In this document: one piece after another, positions 41,396 through 51,058 of the stretch
How positions within the stretch are numbered: position 1 is the first letter of the stretch
Layout: every line of letters starts with the position of its first letter
Assembly: GCA_015055805.1 (NCBI GenBank)
Contig: SVHN01000001.1
Location: 62,001-126,000, forward strand
Source of the DNA: Clostridiales bacterium
Lineage (GTDB): Bacteria > Bacillota > Clostridia > Christensenellales > Borkfalkiaceae
Reading direction: 5' to 3'
Length of the DNA stretch: 64,000 bases
Made by a program: the position numbers and the translations under genes
The notes under the pieces: model-generated
What the model was told of the DNA's origin: nothing
Database searches by the model: none
What the model saw: the letters and a program-made list of their open reading frames with translations, nothing else

Positions 41396-42478
41396 ATGTT
41401 GTATTATATACCTTTATTATTCGTACCGATGTACGTTTTGTTTATCGGAAAGTATTTTAAATATTCTAGCAAAAAGAAAATACTACTACTCTTGCCTTTT
41501 TTATATTTGTTGTTACTGGCTGCGTTTAGACACGAATCAATGGGAACGGATTACGAAGAATATATTTACTGGTTTGAAACGTATCTAGAAACAAAAGAAA
41601 TGAGGTATAACGTCGGTTGGAAGGCTGTAACAATTCTCGCAACGTTCATTTCAAACAATTACTATGCTCTGGGTTTGGTAACGTCTTTACTTATATTGTC
41701 CATAGTGTTTTACGTTATAAGTACGCAAAAGGGTTCAAGGTATTGGTACTTATCGTTTATAGTATATATTTTTAACCCGTATCTTTATATACAGTCAAAC
41801 TTTAATATAATGCGACAGGGCGCGTCTATGGTGATTGTCTTGCTGGCGTTTTACTTACTGTCCAAGAATAAAACGTGGCGATCAATGCTTTTGATAGTTT
41901 TTGCGGCTACTTTTCATACAAGCGCAATATTCATGTTGGTCCTACCGATTATAAAAAAGATAAAATTCACAAAAAGAATACTTCTGTTTTTGGGCACGTG
42001 CTCGCTGATATTATCTTTGATATTAAAAGACAGCAGTCTTATCATGACGCTAGGCAGTATTCTTGGCTATGATAAATATGCGTTTTATGAAGACACGATG
42101 TTTAATTTCGCTCTGTACAAGTTCTTTATATACGCGGTTATTTTCTTGCTTTGTTACTATTACGATAGGATTTTTGATAGCGGCAAAAAAAAGTTTTACG
42201 GCAACGTATTTATCCTTTCGCTGTGTTTTTTAGAAATCGTACTAGTGAACGATATAGCGTATAGAGTGTATTTGTATTTTGCAACGCTGCACGTTATATT
42301 AGTGCCGTCCATTGTTAGGTATGCGGCGGTTAAGTTTAGCAGAAGTATTGCCATTTTAATAAAAACGGTAGTTGTGGCGTACTATGTAGTATTCTTTTCG
42401 GCTTTCTGGGTGACCACGATTTTAAATAACGATACGTCCTATTTTCCATACTTGCACTACTGGAAAATGTTACGATAA
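41396..42478 (+). CDS. EpsG-like polysaccharide polymerase
   Basis: 360 residues, about ten membrane segments. The features GTDYEEYIYWFE near residue 45 and YNVGWKAV with a conserved Arg/Glu-rich loop (FNIMRQGASMVIV) match EpsG, a Wzy-type polymerase family. It would join the repeat units outside the membrane. No SD lies at the usual distance before the ATG: AAAAGGAGGG is 36 bases upstream and AAAGGA (about 41370) about 20 bases upstream. Confidence 0.8.
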   Translation: MLYYIPLLFVPMYVLFIGKYFKYSSKKKILLLLPFLYLLLLAAFRHESMGTDYEEYIYWFETYLETKEMRYNVGWKAVTILATFISNNYYALGLVTSLLILSIVFYVISTQKGSRYWYLSFIVYIFNPYLYIQSNFNIMRQGASMVIVLLAFYLLSKNKTWRSMLLIVFAATFHTSAIFMLVLPIIKKIKFTKRILLFLGTCSLILSLILKDSSLIMTLGSILGYDKYAFYEDTMFNFALYKFFIYAVIFLLCYYYDRIFDSGKKKFYGNVFILSLCFLEIVLVNDIAYRVYLYFATLHVILVPSIVRYAAVKFSRSIAILIKTVVVAYYVVFFSAFWVTTILNNDTSYFPYLHYWKMLR

Positions 42479-42505
42479 ATAAAGAGAAACAATACGAGGT
42501 GTGAA

Positions 42506-43714
42506 ATGTTCGATTTGACAAAATTTATAGCAAAACACGTTACGAAGAGAAATCAAAGTATGTTTGCGGACGATATTGCAAGAAATAGCAAAAAATTAAC
42601 CGATAAAATAGAAGGCAAAAGTGTTCTTGTAATAGGCGGCGCAGGTTCTATCGGAAGTTCGTTTATAAAAGCGATACTTCCGTTCAAGCCAAAAACGTTA
42701 ATCGTTGTAGATATAAACGAAAACGGCCTTGCAGAACTTACCCGTGATTTGAGAAGTACGAAAGGTATGTACGTTCCTGACGACTACGTTCCTTATCCTA
42801 TGGATTTTGCTTCTCCGGTTTTTGAAAAGATGTTTAGAGCGCGCGGTGGGTTTGATATCGTAGCTAATTTTTCTGCACACAAACACGTTCGTAGTGAAAA
42901 GGATATATATTCGGTAGAAGCTCTTATTCAGAACAACGTTCTTCATGCAAAGATGTTACTCGATTTGCTTGCAGAATTTCCGCCAGAATCGTACTTCTGT
43001 GTTTCAACCGACAAGGCGGCTAACCCAGTAAATATTATGGGCGCAAGCAAACGACTTATGGAAGACGTGATATTTGCTTATTCGGACAAGTTCCCCGTAA
43101 AGACTGCAAGATTTGCAAACGTTGCATTTTCAAACGGATCTCTTCCTGATGGATTCTTAAAAAGAATCGCCAAACTTCAGCCGCTTAGCGCGCCTAAGGA
43201 CGTGAGAAGATATTTCGTTTCACCTGAAGAGAGCGGTCAAATTTGTATGTTGGCGTGTATGCTTGGAAACAATAGAGAGATATTCTTCCCAAAACTTGAT
43301 GAAGCGCAAATGATGACGTTTGATGCGATTGCAACGGCATTATTGGCAGAGTACGGGTACGATATCCTTGAATGTTCATCCGACTTGGAAGCTGTAGATA
43401 AGGCCGTTGATCTTAAAGAAGGAAGTAAAAAATATCCGGTGCACTATTCAAAATCAGATACTTCAGGGGAAAAGTCTTACGAAGAATTTTTTACGGACGA
43501 AGAAAAAGTTGACATGAATAGGTTGTCAGCGTTAGGCATAATCGTCGATAAACCATTGTTCAACGCTGATAAAGTAGACAAACTCTTTGACAATCTTAAC
43601 GCTGCGTTTTCAAGAGACGACGTTTCAAAAGAAGAGATTGTTCTAATAATAAAAGAGTTTCTTCCTAATTTTGAACATATTGAGACAGGAAAGTCTTTGG
43701 ACTCTAAGATGTAA
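42506..43714 (+). CDS. CapD-type nucleotide-sugar 4,6-dehydratase
   Basis: 402 residues, extended SDR. VLVIGGAGSIGSSFIKAI is the cofactor loop; STDKAANPVNIMGASKRL contains the MxxxK pair of CapD/PglF-type dehydratases instead of YxxxK. It probably converts UDP- or GDP-GlcNAc to the 4-keto-6-deoxy sugar, the first step towards a di-amino sugar. Its output can feed either the next aminotransferase or that at 35841. GTG-free ATG start with GAGGTG upstream. Confidence 0.85.
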   Translation: MFDLTKFIAKHVTKRNQSMFADDIARNSKKLTDKIEGKSVLVIGGAGSIGSSFIKAILPFKPKTLIVVDINENGLAELTRDLRSTKGMYVPDDYVPYPMDFASPVFEKMFRARGGFDIVANFSAHKHVRSEKDIYSVEALIQNNVLHAKMLLDLLAEFPPESYFCVSTDKAANPVNIMGASKRLMEDVIFAYSDKFPVKTARFANVAFSNGSLPDGFLKRIAKLQPLSAPKDVRRYFVSPEESGQICMLACMLGNNREIFFPKLDEAQMMTFDAIATALLAEYGYDILECSSDLEAVDKAVDLKEGSKKYPVHYSKSDTSGEKSYEEFFTDEEKVDMNRLSALGIIVDKPLFNADKVDKLFDNLNAAFSRDDVSKEEIVLIIKEFLPNFEHIETGKSLDSKM

Positions 43715-43729
43715 TGCGAGGATTTTGCT

Positions 43730-44908
43730 ATGAATAAATTTATTCCCTTATCCATTCCTAATTTTGAAGGCAATGAAAGAAAATACGTTGACGACGCAAT
43801 AGACCAAGGCTGGGTATCTACTGGTGGCGCGTATATTACAAAACTCGAACAACAGCTCAGCGAATTTTTGAAATGTGAAAATGCGTGTGCTTGTCAAAGC
43901 GGAACTTCTGCCCTTCATTTATCTCTCGTAGAGTCGGGCGTCGTCCCCGGAGACGTAGTATTAGTTCCACCGCTTACTTTTATAGCGGCGGTTAATCCAG
44001 TAAAATATCAGTTCGCTACCCCCGTGTTTATAGATTGTGACGACAGTTTTTGTATGGACCCGTTAAAACTTGAATCGTTTTGTCGTGAAGAGTGTGAATT
44101 TATCGACGGTGTGTTGTATTTTAATAAAAAACCAGTTAAAGCAATTGTTGTCGTACACGTCTTTGGTAATATAGCCGACATGGTTGCTATTATAGATATA
44201 GCAAATAAATACAACCTAAAAGTAATTGAGGACTCTACCGAGGCACTTGGAAGTAGATATACCGAAGGGCCTTTTGCAGGGAAGTATGCTGGTACTATCG
44301 GTGATTTCGGCGCGTTTTCTTTCAATGGTAACAAGATTATAACGACAGGTGGCGGCGGCGCAGTTACCGCAAGAGATCCAAAAATGGTTGATCACATAAG
44401 ATATTTGTCCACTCAGGCAAAGAATGACGCGCATTATTATATTCACGACGAGGTCGGTTATAATTATAGAATGACAAACGTTCAAGCGGCTTTGGGCGTA
44501 GCGCAAATGGAAAAACTTGCTGAATTTGTAGAGCGTAAAAGACGTAACTACGACCTATACGCAGAACTTTTCGAAGGTTGTGATCTCGTTAAACTTATTC
44601 CGTTTAGAGCGGGTACTTATTCAAACAAGTGGTTTTATTCACTTGAAATAAACCGCGACAAAATAAAAGCGTCAATGAGAGACATAATTACTGCGCTTGA
44701 AAAGTACGGTGTTCAGACAAGGGCTATATGGGGTTTGATAAACGAGCAAGTTCCGTACCTTGGTGAATACACTTATAAAATTGAAAAAGCACCTTATTAC
44801 GCAACGAGAATACTGAATATACCATCAAGCACGCAGATAACTAAGGAAGAGATAGAGTACGTTGCAGAAAAGATAAAAGAAGTATTAGAGGGATTTGTAA
44901 ATGAGTAA
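43730..44908 (+). CDS. LegC-type sugar aminotransferase
   Basis: 392 residues, DegT family. AIDQGWVSTGGAYITKLEQQL, QSGTSALHLSL, VIEDSTEALGSRY and the PLP lysine in FSFNGNKIITTGGGGAV are typical of LegC, which aminates C4 of the 4-keto sugar on the legionaminic acid route. It is followed without a gap (8 bases overlap) by the CBS-nucleotidyltransferase gene, and the cluster is of the kind known for nonulosonic acids. Confidence 0.87.
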   Translation: MNKFIPLSIPNFEGNERKYVDDAIDQGWVSTGGAYITKLEQQLSEFLKCENACACQSGTSALHLSLVESGVVPGDVVLVPPLTFIAAVNPVKYQFATPVFIDCDDSFCMDPLKLESFCREECEFIDGVLYFNKKPVKAIVVVHVFGNIADMVAIIDIANKYNLKVIEDSTEALGSRYTEGPFAGKYAGTIGDFGAFSFNGNKIITTGGGGAVTARDPKMVDHIRYLSTQAKNDAHYYIHDEVGYNYRMTNVQAALGVAQMEKLAEFVERKRRNYDLYAELFEGCDLVKLIPFRAGTYSNKWFYSLEINRDKIKASMRDIITALEKYGVQTRAIWGLINEQVPYLGEYTYKIEKAPYYATRILNIPSSTQITKEEIEYVAEKIKEVLEGFVNE

Positions 44909-45974
44909 CGATAGGTTGCGTCAATTTATCGGCGTCCGTGGAATGACCGTTGTAGACGCAATGGAAATGATAGATAAAAACGCATCGGGAATTTTATTCA
45001 TAACTGATGAAAAAGGCAAACTCGTTGGCTGTTTGACCGACGGCGATATAAGAAGATGGCTACTTAAAACAGGCGATCTTTCTGCAAATGTATCTAACGC
45101 AATGACGACTTCGCCCATAAGCGTTGATAGAACGGAATCGCATTGTGCTATAAACGTTATGAAAGAGCGAAAAGTCACGGCAGTTCCTATTGTAGACGTT
45201 GACGGCGTAGTCGTTGATGTTTTGCTTTTAAGGGATCTTGAAATGAGCGGAACTTGCAGATGTAAACCCAGTCTTAAAGGTGTTGACGTCGTTATAATGG
45301 CGGGTGGAAAAGGTACAAGGCTTTATCCGTACACAAAAATTCTGCCTAAGCCATTGATCCCTATCGGTGATACGCCCATTGTGGAACGAGTTATGGATAT
45401 TTATACGGAATATGGGATTACAAAGTTTTATATGACCGTAAACTACCGTAAGGAAATGCTTCGTTCATATTTTACAGATGGAGAATTTCCGTTCGAAGTA
45501 AAATACGTAGAAGAGAATAAACCGCTAGGAACAGGCGGAAGCCTAAAACTTATTGACGACAAGTTTGATAAGCCGCTGTTCGTCACCAACTGTGACTCTT
45601 TAATACTTGCCGATTACGACAAGATATACTCTTATCACGTAAGCAGCGGAAATGCTATAACGATGGTGTCGGCAGTTAAAAACATTACTATACCGTACGG
45701 CGTTATCCACACTAAAGAGAACGGCGAACTAGTAGGCATGGAAGAGAAACCGAAGATATCATACATGATAAATACTGGTATGTATATCGTAAATCCTGAC
45801 ACGATTGATTTAATACCAGACGATACTTTGTTCCATATGACGCATCTAGTTGAAAAGGTTAGGGAACTTGGCGGAAAGGTTGGAGTATATCCCGTGAGCG
45901 AAGATTCGTTCTTAGACATGGGTGAATTTGACGAAATGAGAAGAATGGAAGAAAAACTTTCCATAAAAAATTAA
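44901..45974 (+). CDS. CBS-domain sugar nucleotidyltransferase (PtmE-like)
   Basis: 357 residues. Two CBS domains occupy residues 1-115; the nucleotidyltransferase begins at VVIMAGGKGTRLYPYTKILPKPLIPIGDTP (about 130). This fusion is that of PtmE, which makes GDP-glucosamine for legionaminic acid in Campylobacter. Asp residues for metal binding are in VTNCDSLI and SFLDMGE. It indicates that the sugar pathway starts with a GDP-linked substrate. Confidence 0.85.
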   Translation: MSNDRLRQFIGVRGMTVVDAMEMIDKNASGILFITDEKGKLVGCLTDGDIRRWLLKTGDLSANVSNAMTTSPISVDRTESHCAINVMKERKVTAVPIVDVDGVVVDVLLLRDLEMSGTCRCKPSLKGVDVVIMAGGKGTRLYPYTKILPKPLIPIGDTPIVERVMDIYTEYGITKFYMTVNYRKEMLRSYFTDGEFPFEVKYVEENKPLGTGGSLKLIDDKFDKPLFVTNCDSLILADYDKIYSYHVSSGNAITMVSAVKNITIPYGVIHTKENGELVGMEEKPKISYMINTGMYIVNPDTIDLIPDDTLFHMTHLVEKVRELGGKVGVYPVSEDSFLDMGEFDEMRRMEEKLSIKN

Positions 45975-45989
45975 AAAATAGAGGATGCT

Positions 45990-47174
45990 ATGATAAAGAC
46001 TGCGCTTAATACGCCGTGTTATATATTCCTAGAAGACGAATTTAATAGCAATATAAAGTTGTTTCGTGGTGCGCTAAATAAATATTTTGGTCAAAACGCA
46101 ATAATAGGATATTCCTTTAAAACAAATTCATTGCCTTATTTGGTTAATTGCGCTAAGAAACTCGGCTGTTATGCTGAAACCGTTTCTGATACGGAATACG
46201 AGTTAGCGTTAAAACTTGGATATAAAGAAAACAAAATTATATATAACGGACCGATAAAGAGCAAAGCGCTGTTTACGCGTGCGTTAGCAAGCGGCAGTAT
46301 AATAAACCTTGATTCCGAGCGTGAGTTGGCGTGGCTAGAAGAGTGTGATGAATACTCTAACGAAAAAGAGATAGGCATTAGAGTCAACTTCGACGTGGAA
46401 TCAATATTGCCAGGGCAAACCTCGATGGGCGAAAAGGGCGGAAGGTTTGGCTTTTGTGACGATAACGGCGATTTAACGTGCGCAATACAAAGAATTAAAA
46501 AACTTAAAAACATCAAACTTTGTGGTTTACATATGCACGTAAGCAGTAAATCTAAGAGTACGGATATATATGAAATTCTAACGAAGAGAGCGTGCGAAAT
46601 AGCCAAGAGAGAAGATCTAGAACTAAAATATTTAGATATAGGCGGCGGATTTTTTGGCGGCGGTGACGGAGGAAAAGCCTACGACAATTATATCCATAAA
46701 ATCTACGACGTTTTAAGTGAATACAATATGCAACGTTTGACTTTGATAGTTGAACCGGGCGCATCGGTGGTTGCAACGGCGTTTGACTACGTAGTGAGTG
46801 TTATCGACGTTAAACAGACGACAATGAATAAGTTTGTCGTTACGGACGGAAGTAGGATACACGTAGATCCGTTTATGAGAAAAAGCAATTACGCTTTAAG
46901 TTTACCGATAAACGACAATAAAACTGCAGACGTGCAAACCCTATGCGGTTATACGTGTATGGAAAACGATAGGTTCACAGAACTTGCTAATAAACAAGAA
47001 CTTTCGGTAGGTGACGTCATACGTTTCCACGTCGTTGGGTCGTATACGATGTGCTTTACGCCGTTGTTTATACAGTATTTACCGCGAGTGTATGCCGCTA
47101 GTGGCGATAAGTATAAACTCGTAAGAGAACTGTGGGGCGCAGACGAGTACTTACAAAAAAATATTATAGACTAA
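45990..47174 (+). CDS. Fold-type III PLP decarboxylase-like enzyme
   Basis: 394 residues. Fold type III (ornithine/diaminopimelate decarboxylase-like): GYSFKTNSLPYLV holds the PLP lysine, LCGLHMHVSSKSK and LKYLDIGGGFFGGG bind the phosphate, LIVEPGASVVATA follows, and CGYTCMENDR is the CGxxCxxxD-type active-site segment. It may decarboxylate an amino acid, or just activate one. Such enzymes are not part of the standard legionaminic acid route; its position between the nucleotidyltransferase and an ATP-grasp ligase suggests it makes an acyl or amino substituent. Confidence 0.75.
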   Translation: MIKTALNTPCYIFLEDEFNSNIKLFRGALNKYFGQNAIIGYSFKTNSLPYLVNCAKKLGCYAETVSDTEYELALKLGYKENKIIYNGPIKSKALFTRALASGSIINLDSERELAWLEECDEYSNEKEIGIRVNFDVESILPGQTSMGEKGGRFGFCDDNGDLTCAIQRIKKLKNIKLCGLHMHVSSKSKSTDIYEILTKRACEIAKREDLELKYLDIGGGFFGGGDGGKAYDNYIHKIYDVLSEYNMQRLTLIVEPGASVVATAFDYVVSVIDVKQTTMNKFVVTDGSRIHVDPFMRKSNYALSLPINDNKTADVQTLCGYTCMENDRFTELANKQELSVGDVIRFHVVGSYTMCFTPLFIQYLPRVYAASGDKYKLVRELWGADEYLQKNIID

Positions 47175-47191
47175 CGTGCGAGGAAGATGAG

Positions 47192-48169
47192 ATGAAAAAC
47201 ATACTTATTCTCAATGCAGGAACTCGAAATAAGCTTGTTAGATATTTCAAGCACGAGCTTCATAACAATGCAAAAGTTATTGCAACGGACAGTTATTATC
47301 TTGCGCCAGCAATATACGAAGCAGACAAATATTACGTCACGTCGAATTTTAGAGCGGAAGGATATTGGGATAATATAGAAAAGATTTGTGACGACGAAAA
47401 CGTCGGATTAATCGTTTCTTTAATAGATCCCGAACTTGAAGAACTAGCCCTAAGAAGAGAGCGTTTTGAGAAAAAGGGAATACTTTTAAATTCTGCAGAT
47501 TACAGCAAGATACACGATTGCTTTGATAAAATGAACACCATTAAATTCCTTAAAGACAATGGCTTTCCATACATAAAAAGTTACACGTCTTTAAGCGATG
47601 CGGAAAAGGCTCTGGCAAGTGGAGACGTTGGATTTCCTTTGTTTATGAAACCTAGATGCGGTAGCGGCAGCGCAGGTATTCAAAAAATTGAAAATCTTAC
47701 TCAGTTAAAAAACGGATGTGCAGTAAGTGAAGATTATATGATACAAGAATTTATGCCTGGTCAAGAGTTGGGTGTTGACGTGTATGTCGATCTAATAAGC
47801 AATGAAGTCTGTGGCGTTTTTGTAAAGAAAAAACTTAAGATGCGCGCAGGCGAAACGGATAAGAGTATTTCTTTCAAGGACGAAAAGTTGTTTGATACTA
47901 TAGTGAGATTTGCAAAGGAATACGGTCTTAGAGGTGCTAACGACGTAGACGTTTTTGAGAAAAACGGTGAATATTATATATCCGAAGTTAATCCACGTTT
48001 TGGTGGTGGATATCTTCACGCTTACGAGTGCGGGGTTAACTTTCCAAAGTTTTTAATCAACAATATGTGTGGAATACAGAATACGCCTGACGTAGGTAAC
48101 TACAAAGAAGGCGTGTATATGATGAAGTTTTTTGACGTCAAGATCATGAGGGAGAAAGACGATATATGA
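47192..48169 (+). CDS. ATP-grasp ligase in nonulosonate block
   Basis: 325 residues from the ATG at 47192 (GAGGAAG upstream; the open frame reaches up to 47132). ATP-grasp fold: LDG-type VGFPLFMKPRCGSGSAGIQKI (phosphate loop), YMIQEFMPGQELGVDVYVDL and YISEVNPRFGGGYLHAYECG with the magnesium-binding Glu and Asn. N-terminal NILILNAGTRNKLVRYFK resembles CarB-like ATP-grasp proteins. It probably forms an amide between an amino-acid-like carboxylate and a sugar amine. It overlaps the next gene by 4 bases. Confidence 0.8.
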   Translation: MKNILILNAGTRNKLVRYFKHELHNNAKVIATDSYYLAPAIYEADKYYVTSNFRAEGYWDNIEKICDDENVGLIVSLIDPELEELALRRERFEKKGILLNSADYSKIHDCFDKMNTIKFLKDNGFPYIKSYTSLSDAEKALASGDVGFPLFMKPRCGSGSAGIQKIENLTQLKNGCAVSEDYMIQEFMPGQELGVDVYVDLISNEVCGVFVKKKLKMRAGETDKSISFKDEKLFDTIVRFAKEYGLRGANDVDVFEKNGEYYISEVNPRFGGGYLHAYECGVNFPKFLINNMCGIQNTPDVGNYKEGVYMMKFFDVKIMREKDDI

Positions 48170-49317
48170 TAAAAGTATGTGTGATTACGGCAACAAGAGC
48201 CGAATACGGTCTTCTTTACCCGATTATTGAAAAGGTAATGAAAGACGAAGAGATGGAGTTGCAACTGGTTGTAAGCGGCACTCATTTATCTAAAGATTTC
48301 GGCTTGACCGTAAACGAGATAAAAAAGGACAACGTACCTATATCCGCTGAGATTAATATTTTGGGCGATGGAGAGAGCGATATGTCGGTAGTTATGGGTA
48401 CTGCGCTCATAAAGTTTTCCGAGTACTTAAAAACTAATAAACCAGATATTGCAATTATTCTAGGCGATAGATACGAAATGGCTGCGTTTGGTCTTGCGTT
48501 GGTCAATTCAAACGTCCCGATAGCGCACCTTAACGGCGGAGAGATAACCGAAGGCGCGCTAGATGATGTTTATAGACATTGTCTAACAAAGATGAGCACC
48601 TTACATTTCACAAATTGCGAACTGCATAAAAAGCACGTTATACAGATGGGTGAAATGCCCGAGTACGTTTATAATACGGGTGATACTTGCGTTGACAATA
48701 TTAAGAATACAAACTTTTTCTCGAAAGAAGAGGTGTACGAATACGTCAACTATGATGGGGCTAAAAAAGGAATTATAGTAGCCACTTACCACCCTGTTAC
48801 GGTTACCGACGATTCTTTGGACCAAGTACGCAACTTGATTTCTGCAATACAGAATTTTAGTGATTATTATTTTGTTATAACAAAAGCAAACGCAGATAGT
48901 GGCGGTAACGATATAAACTTACTTCTCGAACAATATGCCGCAAAATCTGACAACGTATTTTTAGTTGATTCTTTGGGACGAAGAAAATACCTGTCGCTGT
49001 TAAATCAAGCGGAAATGTTGATAGGTAATTCGTCTTCTGGTATCTATGAAGCGCCGTTTTTTAAAATACCTACCGTCAATATCGGTATTCGTCAGCAAGG
49101 TCGTATTCAAGGTCCAACGGTAATAAACTGTTCTACCGAAGTGAACGATATCGTAAACGCTATTTGTTTCGCGCTATCAGACGAACAAAAACAGCGTTGT
49201 TCCAAAAATGACAATATATTCGGTGACGGAACGGCGTCAGAGCAGATTATAAAGATCATAAAAGAAAAGATTAAAAAAGGACTTCCAGCATTTAAGAAGT
49301 TTTATGAAATTATTTGA
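48166..49317 (+). CDS. Hydrolysing NDP-sugar 2-epimerase (LegG/NeuC-like)
   Basis: 383 residues. The pattern VITATRAEYGLLYPII, LGDRYEMAAFG, HLNGGEITEGALDDVYRH, NSSSGIYEAPFFKIPTVNIG identifies the NeuC/LegG family, which removes the nucleotide and epimerises C2 to give the free ManNAc-type six-carbon sugar needed by the synthase. In this locus it should act on the di-amino sugar. Confidence 0.92.
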   Translation: MIKVCVITATRAEYGLLYPIIEKVMKDEEMELQLVVSGTHLSKDFGLTVNEIKKDNVPISAEINILGDGESDMSVVMGTALIKFSEYLKTNKPDIAIILGDRYEMAAFGLALVNSNVPIAHLNGGEITEGALDDVYRHCLTKMSTLHFTNCELHKKHVIQMGEMPEYVYNTGDTCVDNIKNTNFFSKEEVYEYVNYDGAKKGIIVATYHPVTVTDDSLDQVRNLISAIQNFSDYYFVITKANADSGGNDINLLLEQYAAKSDNVFLVDSLGRRKYLSLLNQAEMLIGNSSSGIYEAPFFKIPTVNIGIRQQGRIQGPTVINCSTEVNDIVNAICFALSDEQKQRCSKNDNIFGDGTASEQIIKIIKEKIKKGLPAFKKFYEII

Positions 49318-49329
49318 TTTAGGTAAGTT

Positions 49330-50013
49330 ATGAAAAATTTAGCAATTATATCCGCAAGAAGTGGCTCTAAAGGCTTGGTAAACAAAAATATTAAAGAACT
49401 CAAAGGCAAACCTTTAATAGCCTATTCAATAGATGCAGCTAAAAAAAGTGGACTGTTTGAAAACGTCATGGTTTCCACAGATTCCGCCCTATATGCTGAT
49501 ATAGCAAGAGAGTGGGGAGCGGAAGTACCGTTTCTTCGTTCTGAACTTACTTCAAGCGATAAAGCATCGTCTTGGGATGCAGTTAAAGAAGTCCTTTCCG
49601 AATATAAAAAGTTGGGAAAAGAGTTTGATACAGTCACTCTATTACAGCCGACGTCACCGCTTAGAATAGCTGAGGATATTCAAGAAGGATACCGCATATT
49701 TAACGAGAAGAAAGCAAACTACGTCGTTGGTGTCTGCGAAGTAGACCATTCTCCGTTATGGAGTAGTACGCTTGCCGAAGACTTGAAGATGGACGGCTTT
49801 TTTAAGCCAGACATAATGGATAAGCCAAGACAAGAGTTGCCAACGTATTATAGAATAAACGGAGCGCTTTACATAGTAAAGGTTTCAAAAATGGATAAAG
49901 TTGAAGAGATGTATACTCATGGTTGCTATGCGTACGTTATGCCGCAGAGCAGATCCGTGGATATAGATACAGCGATAGATTTTAAAATCGCCGAAGTATT
50001 ATTGAGTCAATAG
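49330..50013 (+). CDS. CMP-nonulosonate cytidylyltransferase (LegF/NeuA-like)
   Basis: 227 residues. NLAIISARSGSKGLVNKNIKELKGKPLIAYSI is the CTP-binding start, LLQPTSPLR and YRINGALYIV complete the NeuA-type pattern. It activates the nine-carbon acid as its CMP derivative for transfer. Adjacent to the synthase gene, as is usual. Confidence 0.92.
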   Translation: MKNLAIISARSGSKGLVNKNIKELKGKPLIAYSIDAAKKSGLFENVMVSTDSALYADIAREWGAEVPFLRSELTSSDKASSWDAVKEVLSEYKKLGKEFDTVTLLQPTSPLRIAEDIQEGYRIFNEKKANYVVGVCEVDHSPLWSSTLAEDLKMDGFFKPDIMDKPRQELPTYYRINGALYIVKVSKMDKVEEMYTHGCYAYVMPQSRSVDIDTAIDFKIAEVLLSQ

Positions 50014-50033
50014 CATAGGAGATAATTCGCATT

Positions 50034-51032
50034 ATGAAAAGAAACTGTTTAATAATTGCGGAGGCTGGTGTAAATCATAACGGCAGACTAGATCTAGCGA
50101 TAGAACTTTGCGATAAAGCAAAAGAGATCGGCGCGGATATAGTTAAGTTCCAAACGTGGAAGACCGAAAAGATTATAACGAGATCGGTGGCGCAAGCTGA
50201 TTATCAAGTGGAAAACACGGGCGTTGAAGAATCACAGTACGATATGTTAAAACGTTTGGAACTGTCTTACGATGATTTTAAAAAAATTAAGGAACATTGT
50301 GATAAGATAGGTATTTTATTTTCTTCTACCGCTGATGAAGAAGAAAGTCTTGATTTTTTGGTGGAACTTGGTATACCTTTCATAAAGATCGGTTCAGGCG
50401 ATATTGGAAACGTTTCGTTTTTAAGGTATGCAGGAAGTAAGGGGTTGCCAGTACTGCTCAGTACGGGAATGTCATCGCTTTCGGACGTGGATATTTCAAT
50501 AAACGCATTGAGAGAAGGTGGGGCAGAAGATATCACGCTTTTACATTGTACTACTAATTATCCTTGTCCGTACCAAGACGTAAATCTAAATTCAATGCTA
50601 ACACTTAAAAACGCCTTTCATCTTCCCGCGGGTTATTCCGATCATACGATAGGAAACGACGTGTCGATCGCCGCTGTTGCTATGGGTGCAACCGTAATAG
50701 AAAAACATTTTACACTCGATTGCAAAATGGACGGGCCCGATCACGCGGCAAGTACTAATCCGGACGATTTTCGTTGTCTTGTTGAATCGATAAGGCGAGT
50801 TGAAACATTTATGGGTGATGGTGTAAAACGCCCCACGAAAGCAGAAAAACAGATTGCTAAAGTTGTTACTAAAAGAATAGTAGCATCAAGGGATATAAAA
50901 AAAGGCGAAATTCTTACCAAGGAAAATATTTGCGTGAAGAGAAACGATATCGGCGCAAAGGCTATCGAATGGGATAAAGTCGTTGGAAAAGTTGCAGATA
51001 AAGATTACAGTTTTGACGAAGGTATAATGTAG
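50034..51032 (+). CDS. Nonulosonic acid synthase (LegI/NeuB-like)
   Basis: 332 residues. Condenses the six-carbon amino sugar with phosphoenolpyruvate to the nine-carbon acid. [60 protein letters not shown] and the SAF (antifreeze-like) C-terminal domain are visible. The C-terminal [11 protein letters not shown] is typical of the family. Whether the product is legionaminic acid, sialic acid or a derivative is not certain from sequence alone. Confidence 0.93.
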   Translation: MKRNCLIIAEAGVNHNGRLDLAIELCDKAKEIGADIVKFQTWKTEKIITRSVAQADYQVENTGVEESQYDMLKRLELSYDDFKKIKEHCDKIGILFSSTADEEESLDFLVELGIPFIKIGSGDIGNVSFLRYAGSKGLPVLLSTGMSSLSDVDISINALREGGAEDITLLHCTTNYPCPYQDVNLNSMLTLKNAFHLPAGYSDHTIGNDVSIAAVAMGATVIEKHFTLDCKMDGPDHAASTNPDDFRCLVESIRRVETFMGDGVKRPTKAEKQIAKVVTKRIVASRDIKKGEILTKENICVKRNDIGAKAIEWDKVVGKVADKDYSFDEGIM

Positions 51033-51058
51033 AAACAGATAAAACAATGGAGAGTCTT

